A stretch of 50,023 nt of DNA from Clostridium frigoris (GTDB lineage Bacteria > Bacillota > Clostridia > Clostridiales > Clostridiaceae): NCBI RefSeq assembly GCF_018861865.1, contig NZ_JAHLDV010000022.1:1-50023 (forward strand), written 5' to 3'. Both the position numbers and the translations under genes were made by a program. Shown here piece after piece: positions 24,476-33,123 of this stretch; the stretch's first letter is position 1; every line of letters starts with the position of its first letter. The notes below the pieces were generated by a model. It made no database searches and was not told where the DNA came from. It was given only the letters and a program-made list of their open reading frames with translations.

Positions 24476-25831
24476 TTACAATACAGGACTGTCTTTTGTT
24501 TTCTTTATACTCCTTGATAAAAAACATGCGGTAAGAGCCGTTGCAATCAAATCAGCACAAGGTTGTGAAAACCATAACCCATCCAATTTTAAAAACAATG
24601 GAAGTATAAGAATAATAGGTATTAATACTATGACTTGTCTTAAAATACTTAAAGTCATTGATGTTTTTGCCTCATTTATAGCTTGAAAATAACTTGCGCC
24701 TAGAATTTGGAATCCTAAAATAGGTAAAACCATTAAATCAATCCTAAGTCCATGTGCTCCTAATTTTATTAATTCAGAATTATTACCTACAAATATTGCA
24801 ATAAGTTGATTTGCAAATAATTGCACAACAATAAACCCAATTACAGCAATACAAGTTCCAAAAATTATAGCAAGTTTTAATATTTTAAAAACTCTATTAT
24901 ATAATTTAGCACCATAATTATATCCTATTATAGGCTGTATACCTTGACTAATACCGAATATGGGCATAAAAATAAGCATTGATATACTATTTAATATCCC
25001 CATTGCAGCAATTGCAGGATTCCCTCCATAAGTACCAAGACCTTTATTATACAAAATAGCTACAAGACTTGAAGCTATTTGCATAGAGAACGGTGCCACT
25101 CCAATAGCAAAAATATCCTTAACAATATATTTGTTAAACTTTAAGCTGGTTTTGTTTAATTTAAGTACACTTCCGCTGTTTTTTGCTGTAAAATATCTAA
25201 TTACTAATAAAGTGTTAAAAGCTTGAGAAATTATAGTTGCTATTGCAGCACCTTGAATTCCCATTTTAAATACAAATATAAATATTGGATCTAATATAAT
25301 ATTAATAATTGCTCCAAATATCATTGTAAACATTGCCATTTTAGGATTTCCCTCGGCTCTAATTATGTTATTAATACCAAATCCTATATTTTGAAAAACA
25401 GCTCCCATAAGTATGATTTGTATATATGCTTTTGCATAGGGCATGTTATTTTGATCTGCACCAAACAATATTAAAATTTTATTCAAAAATAAAACTCCAG
25501 AAATCCCAAGTACTACCGATATTATTGTTAAAAGCATTACAGCATTCCCCAAAATATTATCTGCTGCCTCAATGTTTTTTTCTCCAAGTCTTATTGATAT
25601 CACTGAACAAGCACCTATACCAATAAGCATCCCAAATGCCATTATAATAACTGATATTGGAAATGTTATAGCAAGACCCGATAATGCATATGATCCCACC
25701 CCTTTAATATGCCCTATATATATTCGATCTACAATGTTATATAATGCATTCACTACCATTCCCGTTATAGCTGGCACACAAAACTTAAAAAGTAATTTGC
25801 CTATGTTTTCTGTTTCTAATTTTACATTCAT
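24476..25831 (-). CDS. MATE family efflux transporter
   Basis: A 451-residue membrane protein with twelve predicted membrane helices in two MatE repeats. Helix 1 begins at KLLFKFCVPAITGMVVNALYNIVDRIYIGH, and the family motif GLAITFPISVIIMAFGMLIGIGACSVISIRLGEKN is near 65-100; the second repeat has NPAIAAMGILNSISMLIFMPIFGISQGIQPIIGYNYGA near 275-312. MATE proteins export organic cations or drugs using Na+ or H+ gradients. The start is taken as the ATG at 25831 because aatggagga lies ten bases before it; the extra 17 residues of the longer frame precede the ribosome site. The stop lies only a few bases from the decayed GGDEF gene. Confidence 0.92.
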   Translation of the reverse strand: MNVKLETENIGKLLFKFCVPAITGMVVNALYNIVDRIYIGHIKGVGSYALSGLAITFPISVIIMAFGMLIGIGACSVISIRLGEKNIEAADNILGNAVMLLTIISVVLGISGVLFLNKILILFGADQNNMPYAKAYIQIILMGAVFQNIGFGINNIIRAEGNPKMAMFTMIFGAIINIILDPIFIFVFKMGIQGAAIATIISQAFNTLLVIRYFTAKNSGSVLKLNKTSLKFNKYIVKDIFAIGVAPFSMQIASSLVAILYNKGLGTYGGNPAIAAMGILNSISMLIFMPIFGISQGIQPIIGYNYGAKLYNRVFKILKLAIIFGTCIAVIGFIVVQLFANQLIAIFVGNNSELIKLGAHGLRIDLMVLPILGFQILGASYFQAINEAKTSMTLSILRQVIVLIPIILILPLFLKLDGLWFSQPCADLIATALTACFLSRSIKKTKDSPVL

Positions 25832-25889
25832 AAAAAATTTCCTCCATTTTAAAATATATACTTTTATAACATCATAATCCATTTAATAT

Positions 25890-25917
25890 TATATCATCCA
25901 CTATATATCATCCACTA
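25890..25917. repeat. Two tandem 14-bp repeats upstream of the MATE gene
   Basis: The unit tatatcatccacta occurs twice head to tail, with a partial third copy (acatccatttta) at about 25927-25938. It lies 59 bases from the MATE start and could hold regulator sites or be slippage. The rest of the 507-bp spacer 25832-26338 holds this, a large inverted repeat at 26143-26250 and the OYE leader. Confidence 0.5.
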
Positions 25918-26142
25918 TATATTATAACATCCATTTTATATATATTAATTATCTTATAAGAATAAATACATCTAATCTAAATTAGAAATTAAAGCTTTCT
26001 GAAGTCACTTTGTAATAAATGTTCTTTAATAACTATTATTGTTTACATCTTTATGAAAATACTGTATTATAATATATAAGAAATAAATATAAAATTTATA
26101 ATTTAAACATAGTATTAAATCATCTCCTGCGGAGCTGAAATA

Positions 26143-26250
26143 TTAACAACTTTGGAAGCAGATGTAGACTGCCACCAAAGCAATTTTACTAAGCTAGACA
26201 ACTGTCACTTATAGAAGATGGCAGACTTGAAGCTTCCAAAATGTTGTTAA
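26143..26250. repeat. 108-bp long imperfect inverted repeat (possible ncRNA or MITE-like element)
   Basis: Outer arms ttaacaactttggaagc and gcttccaaaatgttgttaa pair over 17 bases with a 2-base bulge; an inner tgcca/tggca pair (26170-26174 with 26219-26223) continues the stem. The apical 44 bases contain gacaactgtc. A small ctcctgcggag hairpin precedes it at 26123-26133. It ends 88 bases before the OYE gene and is followed by an AT-rich run with a T tract. It matches no riboswitch I know; it could be a structured leader of the reductase or a tiny mobile element. Confidence 0.6.
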
Positions 26251-26338
26251 AAATAACTATTTTTTAAAACCATTTTATATGTAATATCTGTTTTATGCAT
26301 AACTTAATTATAATATATTTTAAAGAGGAGCGATTAAA

Positions 26339-27457
26339 TTGAAAATTGAAAATTTATTTGAACAAAAAACATTAGATTCAACTATAAATGTAAAAAACTC
26401 TATAGTTATGGCACCTATGACTACTTTTTCTGCAAACCCTGATGGAACAGTATCTGAGTCAGAGTTAAGCTATTATAAAACAAGATCAAAGGGTGTAGGA
26501 ATAGTAATTACTGCAGCAACTACTGTACGAGAATCCGGCAAGGGATTTCCTGGGCAATTTGCTGCCTACAACAATAGCTTTTTACCCGGGTTAAAAAAAT
26601 TAGCCCAAACCATAAAAGGAGAAGGAGCATTAGCAATTCTTCAAATATTTCATGGTGGAAGAATGGCAATTCCTGCCGAAATACCCAGTGGTCAAACTAT
26701 TAGTGCAAGCGCTATAGCCCCCGAGAGATCAGGGTCAATAACTCCTCGTGCAATGACAGAAGCTGAAATTCAAGATATTATTAAATCTTTTGGTGAAACA
26801 ACAAAACTTGCAATAGATGCAGGTTTTGATGGTGTAGAAATTCATGGAGCCAACACATATTTATTACAACAATTTTTTTCTCCTCATTCAAATCGAAGAG
26901 ACGATATGTGGGGTGGAAACATTGAAAAAAGAATGAATTTTCCACTAGCTGTTATTGCACAGGTTAAGAAAGTAATAAAAGAAGATGGCATAAAGAATTT
27001 TATAGTTGGCTACAGGTTTTCACCAGAGGAACTAGAAATTCCTGGTATAACTTTAGAACAAACTCTTTCATTTATAGACATTTTAGCAAATCAAGGATTA
27101 AGTTACTTACACAGCTCCATATCGGATTTTTGGCAAAGTTCAATACGGAATGCTTCCGATACTAAGCCTATCATTTGCAATATACTTGACAAAATACATG
27201 GCAGAGTACCCTTCATTGGTGTTGGCTCTATCCACACTCCTGAAGATGCTATAGAGGCATTAAATAGTGGTGTCACATTTATATCTCTTGGTAGAGAGCT
27301 AATCATGGAACCCGACTGGGTCAGTAAGGTTCAAACTGGTAATTTTTCAAAAATACGTACTACTTTAGATAAAACTCAAAGAAAATCTTTAGATATTCCG
27401 GAGCCACTTTGGAACGCAATTATAAATACGCCAGGTTGGTTCCCAATGTCAAAATAA
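26339..27457 (+). CDS. NADH:flavin oxidoreductase, Old Yellow Enzyme family
   Basis: A 372-residue FMN-binding TIM-barrel enzyme without the C-terminal Fe-S/NADH domains of longer relatives. Features are MAPMTTF near 24 (FMN and substrate loop), QIFHGGRMA near 100, HGANTYLLQQFFSPHSNRRDD near 169-189 with the substrate-binding His-Asn pair, and the phosphate loop VGVGSIHTPEDA near 295. The enzyme reduces activated alkenes (enones, nitro compounds, possibly sterols) with NAD(P)H in the cytosol. It starts at a TTG codon with aagaggagcg before it. A long inverted repeat lies upstream, and a bidirectional terminator closes it. Confidence 0.9.
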   Translation: MKIENLFEQKTLDSTINVKNSIVMAPMTTFSANPDGTVSESELSYYKTRSKGVGIVITAATTVRESGKGFPGQFAAYNNSFLPGLKKLAQTIKGEGALAILQIFHGGRMAIPAEIPSGQTISASAIAPERSGSITPRAMTEAEIQDIIKSFGETTKLAIDAGFDGVEIHGANTYLLQQFFSPHSNRRDDMWGGNIEKRMNFPLAVIAQVKKVIKEDGIKNFIVGYRFSPEELEIPGITLEQTLSFIDILANQGLSYLHSSISDFWQSSIRNASDTKPIICNILDKIHGRVPFIGVGSIHTPEDAIEALNSGVTFISLGRELIMEPDWVSKVQTGNFSKIRTTLDKTQRKSLDIPEPLWNAIINTPGWFPMSK

Positions 27458-27513
27458 TTACTTTATCACTACTTATGGATATTAAGGTAATTACTTAACA
27501 CATCTTATATAAC

Positions 27514-27553
27514 AAAAGTACCAGATATGAAATAAAACATATCTGGTACTTTT
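27514..27553. terminator. Bidirectional terminator between OYE and glycan cluster
   Basis: A perfect 16-bp stem (aaaagtaccagatatg and complement) with an 8-base loop and T-rich ends lies between two convergent genes. Confidence 0.9.
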
Positions 27554-27581
27554 CATTTTGATTACTTACTTTTTAAAAATC

Positions 27582-28634
27582 CTATATAAAAAAATTCTTT
27601 CTGCGCCTAATGTACTCTTTAATTTCATAGAAATAAATAATTAAATGCAAAGATTTATTCTTTATCATCTTACCGACTATTTTTTTTTGAAAACCTCCAA
27701 AGTTAAAATACTTTAAATTGTGAGCCAAAATGTTGTCTTCAATAATTCGTGATATTTGCTTCTTAATTTCTAATTTATCGCAATCTGAATCTTTATAAAA
27801 CAAATTGTTTAAACTCATTATAATGCTATCAGTGAATTTCATTTCTACTATATCTTTATTTGTATCTGTATATGCATTATTATTAATTAAAAATTTTCTT
27901 ACTGCTTTGTACATGTTATTTTGATTATTATATAATTCCTTATTAAATGTAGATGTAATAGAATTATCATTATAATTTACATAATTATAAAGTTGTTTAT
28001 CAATTATAGTGATGTTACCACAATGTTCTAAATATTGGAGATTGAACATAAGGTCCTCACCCCAATTTATTAAGCTATCAAATTCAATATTATATTTTTT
28101 TATAATATCAGCAACATATAATTTATTCCAAAGATAGTTAATATAATAATTTTTAAAAAGAATACCAAATTCATTAAAGAATGTTTTTTTTGTAATACTA
28201 ACTTGATTGTTTAAACTGATGGCATTGAAGTTTATTTTACCATTTTTATCCTTAGATACTCTTGTGTATCCACAAAACACCATATCAATGTTTCTATTTA
28301 TTTCATTAGTTAAAGTTTCAATCATATTAGGTTCAATATAATCATCAGAATCAACAAATTGAATAAATTTTCCTGTGGCTACTTTTATACCTTTATTTCT
28401 AGCAGATGACACTCCCAAATTTTTCATATGTACTACTTTAACACGATTATCTAGTTTTGCAAAGATATCACACAAATCTCCACTATTATCAATTGACCCA
28501 TCATTAATAAGAATTAATTCTATGTATTTATATGTTTGATTTAAAATACTCATAATACATTTCTCTATATATTTTTCTGAATTATATACAGGAACTATTA
28601 TACTAACAATCCTATTATGATACACTTTCTTCAT
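27582..28634 (-). CDS. Family 2 glycosyltransferase
   Basis: A 350-residue GT-A glycosyltransferase. The opening SIIVPVYNSEKYIEKCI is typical, followed by LINDGSIDNSGDLC near 42, and the metal-binding DSDDYIEP near 95 (DxD). The conserved WGEDLMFNLQYLEHC segment lies near 193-205. The C-terminal part lacks membrane helices but has a basic, amphipathic end. It transfers a sugar from a nucleotide donor to a polyprenol or glycan acceptor. It overlaps the tagD stop by 20 bases and so belongs to the cluster that makes a glycerol-phosphate-containing wall polymer. Acceptor and sugar are unknown. Confidence 0.9.
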   Translation of the reverse strand: MKKVYHNRIVSIIVPVYNSEKYIEKCIMSILNQTYKYIELILINDGSIDNSGDLCDIFAKLDNRVKVVHMKNLGVSSARNKGIKVATGKFIQFVDSDDYIEPNMIETLTNEINRNIDMVFCGYTRVSKDKNGKINFNAISLNNQVSITKKTFFNEFGILFKNYYINYLWNKLYVADIIKKYNIEFDSLINWGEDLMFNLQYLEHCGNITIIDKQLYNYVNYNDNSITSTFNKELYNNQNNMYKAVRKFLINNNAYTDTNKDIVEMKFTDSIIMSLNNLFYKDSDCDKLEIKKQISRIIEDNILAHNLKYFNFGGFQKKIVGKMIKNKSLHLIIYFYEIKEYIRRRKNFFI

Positions 28635-29019
28635 CCAATCCTAAATCTTTTTTTATTTTAGTGGTTGATATTTCTGGCGTTCTTGATAGATATACCACAT
28701 CACAATATTCTTTTAAAAAATCAAATTTTCCAGACCAATCATTCCCAATAGTAAACACATCAACCTTAAATTCCTTAACATCATGAACTTTTTGTTCCCA
28801 ACTATCTTCAGGTATAACCAAATCCACATAACGTATAGCTTCAACAAGCTTCTTTCTTTGATCATACGAGAAATAGCACTCTTTACCCTTTATAGCGTTA
28901 AATTCATTAGTTGACAATGCTACTATAAGGTAATCACCTAGTTCTCTAGCTTTTTTTAATACATTTATATGACCATAATGTAACAAATCAAAAGTCCCAT
29001 ATGTAATTACTTTTTTCAT
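28615..29019 (-). CDS. tagD: Glycerol-3-phosphate cytidylyltransferase
   Basis: A 134-residue cytidylyltransferase. GTFDLLHYGHINVLKKAR at 8-25 holds the HxGH nucleotide-binding motif, and RTPEISTTKIKKDL near 112-125 is the ISTTKI signature. It makes CDP-glycerol from CTP and glycerol 3-phosphate, the donor for polyglycerol-phosphate teichoic acids, in the cytosol. Length matches TagD/GCT. It is in the middle of a three-gene cluster with a CDP-glycerol transferase (30 bases upstream) and a GT2, so its product has an obvious user. Confidence 0.93.
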   Translation of the reverse strand: MKKVITYGTFDLLHYGHINVLKKARELGDYLIVALSTNEFNAIKGKECYFSYDQRKKLVEAIRYVDLVIPEDSWEQKVHDVKEFKVDVFTIGNDWSGKFDFLKEYCDVVYLSRTPEISTTKIKKDLGLDEESVS

Positions 29020-29048
29020 TAGTTTTGTCCTCCCTTAATGATATCATT

Positions 29049-30209
29049 CTATAAACCTAATTCATTAAATAACCTTTTAGTATTGTTAAAGTCTGAATAA
29101 CTATTTGTTTTATTATTAACTTTTTCTCTAATATCTTTAAAATCGTCTATCTCATTATTTATATTTTTTATGTAAGTTTTTAACTCAGATACATCTTTAA
29201 TAATTTGTCCTGGAATCCAATCATAAATATCTTCAAAAACAAACCCTCGACTACTACTATATTCTTTTAAATCGTCCATTACAAAGCCAATAGGTTTATT
29301 AAGCAACATAAAATCAAAATAGACTGATGAATAATCAGTAATAAAGGCATCAAATTCTTGAAATACTGAATATAGTTGCTCACCTATGTTTTTAAAATTA
29401 CAATTTGCAACTATTTTAATGTTACTTAATTTACTAAAGTCCTCTTTTTTAAGATAATCCATAGGATGTAACTTAATTACAAATAAATCATTATTATCTC
29501 TTAAATATTCATTAAACTCTTCTAATTCTTTATTAGATAATAACGGTAATTTTCTATTTTTGTGCTTACCATCATTTCGTTTTCCATCCATAACTGATTT
29601 TCTAAATGTCGGCATCCATAATATTTTCTTATTATAAATCTCCCCATTTATATTTAATTTAGATAATATATTTTTAAACTTATTTATATCATCATTTCTA
29701 GGCAATCCAGTAACTAATACTTTACTCTTACTTACCCCAAAAACCTTCGATATGACATTTTGAAATTCATCAGATGTAGCTATAGTATATGTAAAATGAG
29801 GAATATTCTTTTCATCTTTATTGTCTAGATATCCTATGTTTTTAAGTGGCATACCATGCCATAAATTAATTACAATTTGCTTTTTAAGATTTTCTACCCC
29901 ATTAAAAGGTGTATGAGTATAAAATATATACTTCGAAGTCATGTAATTTAATAGCCCCAAAAGAGAATTCTTTTTTACAACCTTAACCTTAAATGAAAGT
30001 TGTAATTCACTAATTTTATCTGGAATAGATAAGTCATTTACTAACCACACAATTTCATATTGAGTCAAATTTTCTTTAATTATATAATTGAATACACCCA
30101 TACAATTATCAGAGAAATCTGGAAAACTAATTAAACAAAGCTTATTTTTTTTCTTTATTAACATCTTATTTAATAATGAGCATATTTTTAAAATACATAT
30201 GTTTATCAA
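29049..30209 (-). CDS. CDP-glycerol glycerophosphotransferase (TagB/TagF family)
   Basis: A 386-residue enzyme that moves glycerol phosphate from CDP-glycerol onto a lipid-linked acceptor at the membrane. The catalytic histidine motif VINLWHGMPLKNIGY is near 120-135, and the second is ITDYSSVYFDFMLLNKPIGFV near 298-318. The length is that of TagB-like primases rather than the long TagF polymerases. The first residues are amphipathic and hydrophobic, which suits monotopic membrane binding. The start is a TTG with aaaggaatgg before it, chosen because no ATG has a ribosome site. It is first in the tagB-tagD-GT2 cluster. Confidence 0.88.
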   Translation of the reverse strand: MINICILKICSLLNKMLIKKKNKLCLISFPDFSDNCMGVFNYIIKENLTQYEIVWLVNDLSIPDKISELQLSFKVKVVKKNSLLGLLNYMTSKYIFYTHTPFNGVENLKKQIVINLWHGMPLKNIGYLDNKDEKNIPHFTYTIATSDEFQNVISKVFGVSKSKVLVTGLPRNDDINKFKNILSKLNINGEIYNKKILWMPTFRKSVMDGKRNDGKHKNRKLPLLSNKELEEFNEYLRDNNDLFVIKLHPMDYLKKEDFSKLSNIKIVANCNFKNIGEQLYSVFQEFDAFITDYSSVYFDFMLLNKPIGFVMDDLKEYSSSRGFVFEDIYDWIPGQIIKDVSELKTYIKNINNEIDDFKDIREKVNNKTNSYSDFNNTKRLFNELGL

Positions 30210-30369
30210 AAAACCATTCCTTTTTTAAATATTTATTGTTTTATATAATATTACTAGTAACTATATTATATTTACACCATTCTTAGTCTATCCTTATATT
30301 AACATACAAATCGTTTTTTGTCGATTGTTGTCGACTAGTATTATCTCATTGAAAAAACTACAAAAAAGC

Positions 30370-30421
30370 AAAGAAATGTTTAGAGATGTAAATTACACTT
30401 TACTTCTCTAAACATTTCTTT
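30370..30421 (-). terminator. Terminator of the peroxidase gene
   Basis: A 17-bp stem (aaagaaatgtttagaga and complement) with an 18-base loop that holds a second dyad (tgta-aat-taca). It follows the peroxidase stop by 48 bases. Confidence 0.8.
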
Positions 30422-30468
30422 AAAATTATTTTTATATCTGTATATATTATAATTTAGCATATTTTATA

Positions 30469-31134
30469 TTAATTTTCATCATCATCATGATATACGAAGT
30501 TACAAGGTCCTCCTTCACAATTTGGTACTTCTTCATCATCTTCACCAGTATACATTTTTTTATTACTTACATCATTTCCAATTGATGTACAAATCAATTT
30601 TTCAATGTCTGTTGATATATCTTCTGGTGTAGTTGTTGGTTCATATCTATGTTCTACATTACCATCCCTACCAATAAGAAATTTTGTGAAATTCCATTTT
30701 ATTGAATCACCTACTAATAATTCAGGGAATCTTTTCTCAAGCATATCATTAAATTTTCTTTCATTAGCTTTATTAAGATCAAATCCCTTAAATCTTGCTT
30801 TTTCTGTAAGATATTTAAAAATCGGATGGGCATTTTCTCCTCTTACATCAGTTTTCTCAAACAATGGGAAACTCACTCCATAATTAATTTGACAGAATTT
30901 TTTTATTTCACTACTTTCACCAGGTTCTTGCTCCAAAAATTGATTGCTTGGAAAACCTAATATTTCTAGGCCCTTATCTTTGTATTGATTGTAAAGTTTT
31001 TCTAAGCCCTCATACTGTGGTGTAAATCCACATTTGCTTGCTGTATTAACTATAACAAGCACCTTTCCCTTGTACTCATTAAGAGAAACTTTTTCACCAT
31101 CGATTGTAATTGCTTTAAAATCATAAATTGACAT
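30469..31134 (-). CDS. Glutathione-peroxidase-family thiol peroxidase with acidic Cys tail
   Basis: A 221-residue protein. The first 180 residues are a glutathione-peroxidase fold: SKCGFTPQYEGLE at 33-45 with the peroxidatic cysteine C35 in place of selenocysteine, GFPSNQFLEQEPGE near 60-73 with the conserved Gln, and KWNFTKFLIGRDG near 145-157 with Trp and Asn. The family normally ends near 160-180. Here about 38 extra residues follow, acidic and with CEGGPC (key part EDDEEVPNCEGGPCNF) and a DDDEN end. The enzyme would reduce hydroperoxides using thioredoxin or other thiols; the tail could be a metal-binding or redox-transfer module, which I have not seen described. Confidence 0.88.
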   Translation of the reverse strand: MSIYDFKAITIDGEKVSLNEYKGKVLVIVNTASKCGFTPQYEGLEKLYNQYKDKGLEILGFPSNQFLEQEPGESSEIKKFCQINYGVSFPLFEKTDVRGENAHPIFKYLTEKARFKGFDLNKANERKFNDMLEKRFPELLVGDSIKWNFTKFLIGRDGNVEHRYEPTTTPEDISTDIEKLICTSIGNDVSNKKMYTGEDDEEVPNCEGGPCNFVYHDDDEN

Positions 31135-31553
31135 TTATCATCCCTCCATTTCTATATTTTTAAATAAAATACTAAAAAATTTTATCTACTAAAATAGTAT
31201 GTCTACATAACTTAATTATCATTCGACGAAATTTTTTATACTAATATTTTGTATTCTTCAAAATGTTTTACTTTCTAATAGCTTGTACTTTATAATAATC
31301 ATTATTACTTTTATAAGATTATTGTACCATATAAATAAATAAAACACAATATGGTTTGGAGTTTATTTACATCACTATGGATATATATTATTAAATAATC
31401 ATTAACTTAAATATTGTATTTAATATATTAGCTAAAAATGTGCTATAATAAATCTTTAATGTCTTTACATGCATAAATAATTTATATATATCTACTTTCT
31501 TTATGCATATTAAATACCATTATAAATGGAAAATTTGTTAGGAGTGAAAAAAC
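31135..31553. other. 419-bp divergent spacer between peroxidase and GreA-like genes
   Basis: Very AT-rich. A TATAAT -10-like box at 31444-31449 on the plus strand could serve the GreA-like gene; no matching -35 box is clear. I see no RNA gene, repeat or small coding frame with a ribosome site. Confidence 0.45.
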
Positions 31554-32021
31554 ATGAAAAGTACAATATTAACACCTAGTGGAGTAATAAAATTAGAAGA
31601 AGAGTTAACCCTACGAACTGGAGAAAAAAGAAGAGAAATAACTGCAGCAATTAAAGAAGCAAAAGGTCACGGCGATTTAAGTGAAAATGCAGAATATGAT
31701 GCAGCTAAAGATGAGGAAGCAACTAATAACGATAGAATAATTACAGTTCAAGAGTTACTTCGGAACTCGACAGTAGTAGATGACGATAGCAGTGATGAAC
31801 AATTAGGTCTTGGAGGTCAGGCAGACATTAAATTTCTTGATACTGACGATATTGTAAAAGTACGTTTGGTATCAACAGTAGAGACCAATCCAGATCTTAT
31901 GAATATAAGTATTGAATCACCACTTGGAATTGCAATCTACAAAAAGGCACTTGGAACCAAATGTACAGTTTTAGCCCCTGAAGGTAATTACGAAGTAGTT
32001 ATAGAGAAAATTTACGAATAG
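31554..32021 (+). CDS. greA: GreA/GreB family transcript-cleavage factor
   Basis: A 155-residue protein. The N-terminal antiparallel coiled coil (about 1-75) bears GHGDLSENAEYDAAKDEE near 38-55, the acidic tip that places a Mg ion in the polymerase active site so the stalled transcript can be cut. The C-terminal globular domain (about 80-155) is typical, with VRLVSTVETNP and SPLGIAIYKKALG. It rescues backtracked RNA polymerase. It is a divergent copy for Clostridium greA; a second main greA could exist elsewhere. It lies alone between AT-rich spacer and terminator. Confidence 0.88.
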   Translation: MKSTILTPSGVIKLEEELTLRTGEKRREITAAIKEAKGHGDLSENAEYDAAKDEEATNNDRIITVQELLRNSTVVDDDSSDEQLGLGGQADIKFLDTDDIVKVRLVSTVETNPDLMNISIESPLGIAIYKKALGTKCTVLAPEGNYEVVIEKIYE

Positions 32022-32031
32022 TAAAAAAAAG

Positions 32032-32069
32032 AAAAATTTAAGCAGAGAGTAATCGCTACTTAAATTTTT
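32032..32069. terminator. Bidirectional terminator after the GreA-like gene
   Basis: An 11-bp stem aaaaatttaag/cttaaattttt with a 16-base apex lies between convergent genes, with A and T runs on both flanks. Confidence 0.8.
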
Positions 32070-32076
32070 CGCATTA

Positions 32077-32772
32077 TTAATGAGCTTTGTCAGTAGATGA
32101 AGCTTTAAAACTTTTTTCAATAATTTCTACAACTTTAGTATATTTACTCTTCTCACTAGTTGGAAATTTAAAAATGAAAGTATCAATTGAACCTTTTCCA
32201 ACTACTTTCTTTTGATAGACTATTTTGTCGCCTTCAATATAAGATATTACAAACCAGTTACCAACTTTGACTTTATAATACATATTATTATTTTTTATAG
32301 CTTTGTTATATATTGAATCAACTGTATCGTGTGATACATTATTAGTTCCATAAATCTGAAGTGATATACTTTCATCATCTGATTTAAACATATTCCCACT
32401 AACAGTTTCTTCAACTACTTTTAGTTCACTAGGATATTTAATCGAACATAAAAACTTTGCATTAAGGTAATTTTTATATTTAACGTCTTTGGTTAACTCA
32501 CTTTGATCCTTTGTATTGGATATTTTTTTAGTCTCAAGGGCCTTTGCATCTGACAATTTTTTATCTGCTAATATTTTTGCCTCTACTATTTTCTTATCTG
32601 CTATTATTTTAGCATCTAATATCCTCTGGTCTGCTACCTGCTCTGGTGACCCTATTGTAGATTTTGCATTTTCTGCTGACAGAGCTGGTAAAACTACTAT
32701 ATATATAACCAGTATTACACTAATCATTACTATAACTGATAAACTTATAATTACTTTTATTGACTTTTTCAT
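32077..32772 (-). CDS. Membrane-anchored or exported protein with repeat region
   Basis: A 231-residue protein of unknown function. Residues 7-29 form a single N-terminal hydrophobic anchor or uncleaved signal. Residues about 48-88 carry a charged helical repeat in which ADKKIVEAKI / ADKKLSDAKA alternate every ten residues, so a short coiled coil or helical stalk is likely. The C-terminal half (about 105-225) is a compact beta-rich domain (KFLCSIKYPSELKVVE, WFVISYIEGDKIVYQKKV) that recalls small PsbP-like or lipoprotein-like domains. No lipobox cysteine follows the hydrophobic segment. Function unknown. Confidence 0.7.
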   Translation of the reverse strand: MKKSIKVIISLSVIVMISVILVIYIVVLPALSAENAKSTIGSPEQVADQRILDAKIIADKKIVEAKILADKKLSDAKALETKKISNTKDQSELTKDVKYKNYLNAKFLCSIKYPSELKVVEETVSGNMFKSDDESISLQIYGTNNVSHDTVDSIYNKAIKNNNMYYKVKVGNWFVISYIEGDKIVYQKKVVGKGSIDTFIFKFPTSEKSKYTKVVEIIEKSFKASSTDKAH

Positions 32773-33123
32773 TAGTTTTTCCTCCTAATATATTCTTCTT
32801 TAGTTACAATTCTATTATTTAATTTTTCATTTGAAAAATCTAATATCCTCCTCACTGTCAGTGATATTTCTAGCAATCCTAATCACATTGCTTAAATGTA
32901 TTCAAATTTATTATCTTTATTTACTTTGTAAATGAATATCCAAGCTCAGTATACATTATTCTGTTGTCTTTCCAAAGTCAATAAGTTACATTTTCACTTA
33001 GTCAATCCTTATTACTTTATATCAATTCAGGATTTATAAAGCCACGCACCAAATAAACTCATGGCTAATAAGACATCTTGCCATGAGTTTGTAAAATATA
33101 ATATTATTAAAGTTATTTGTAAT
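32773..33123. other. 351-bp spacer with a terminator for the EAL gene
   Basis: The minus-strand hairpin aaactcatggc / gccatgagttt (33055-33090, 14-base loop) ends the upstream GGDEF-EAL gene. The rest is AT-rich promoter territory for the gene at 32772; no other feature is seen. Confidence 0.6.
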
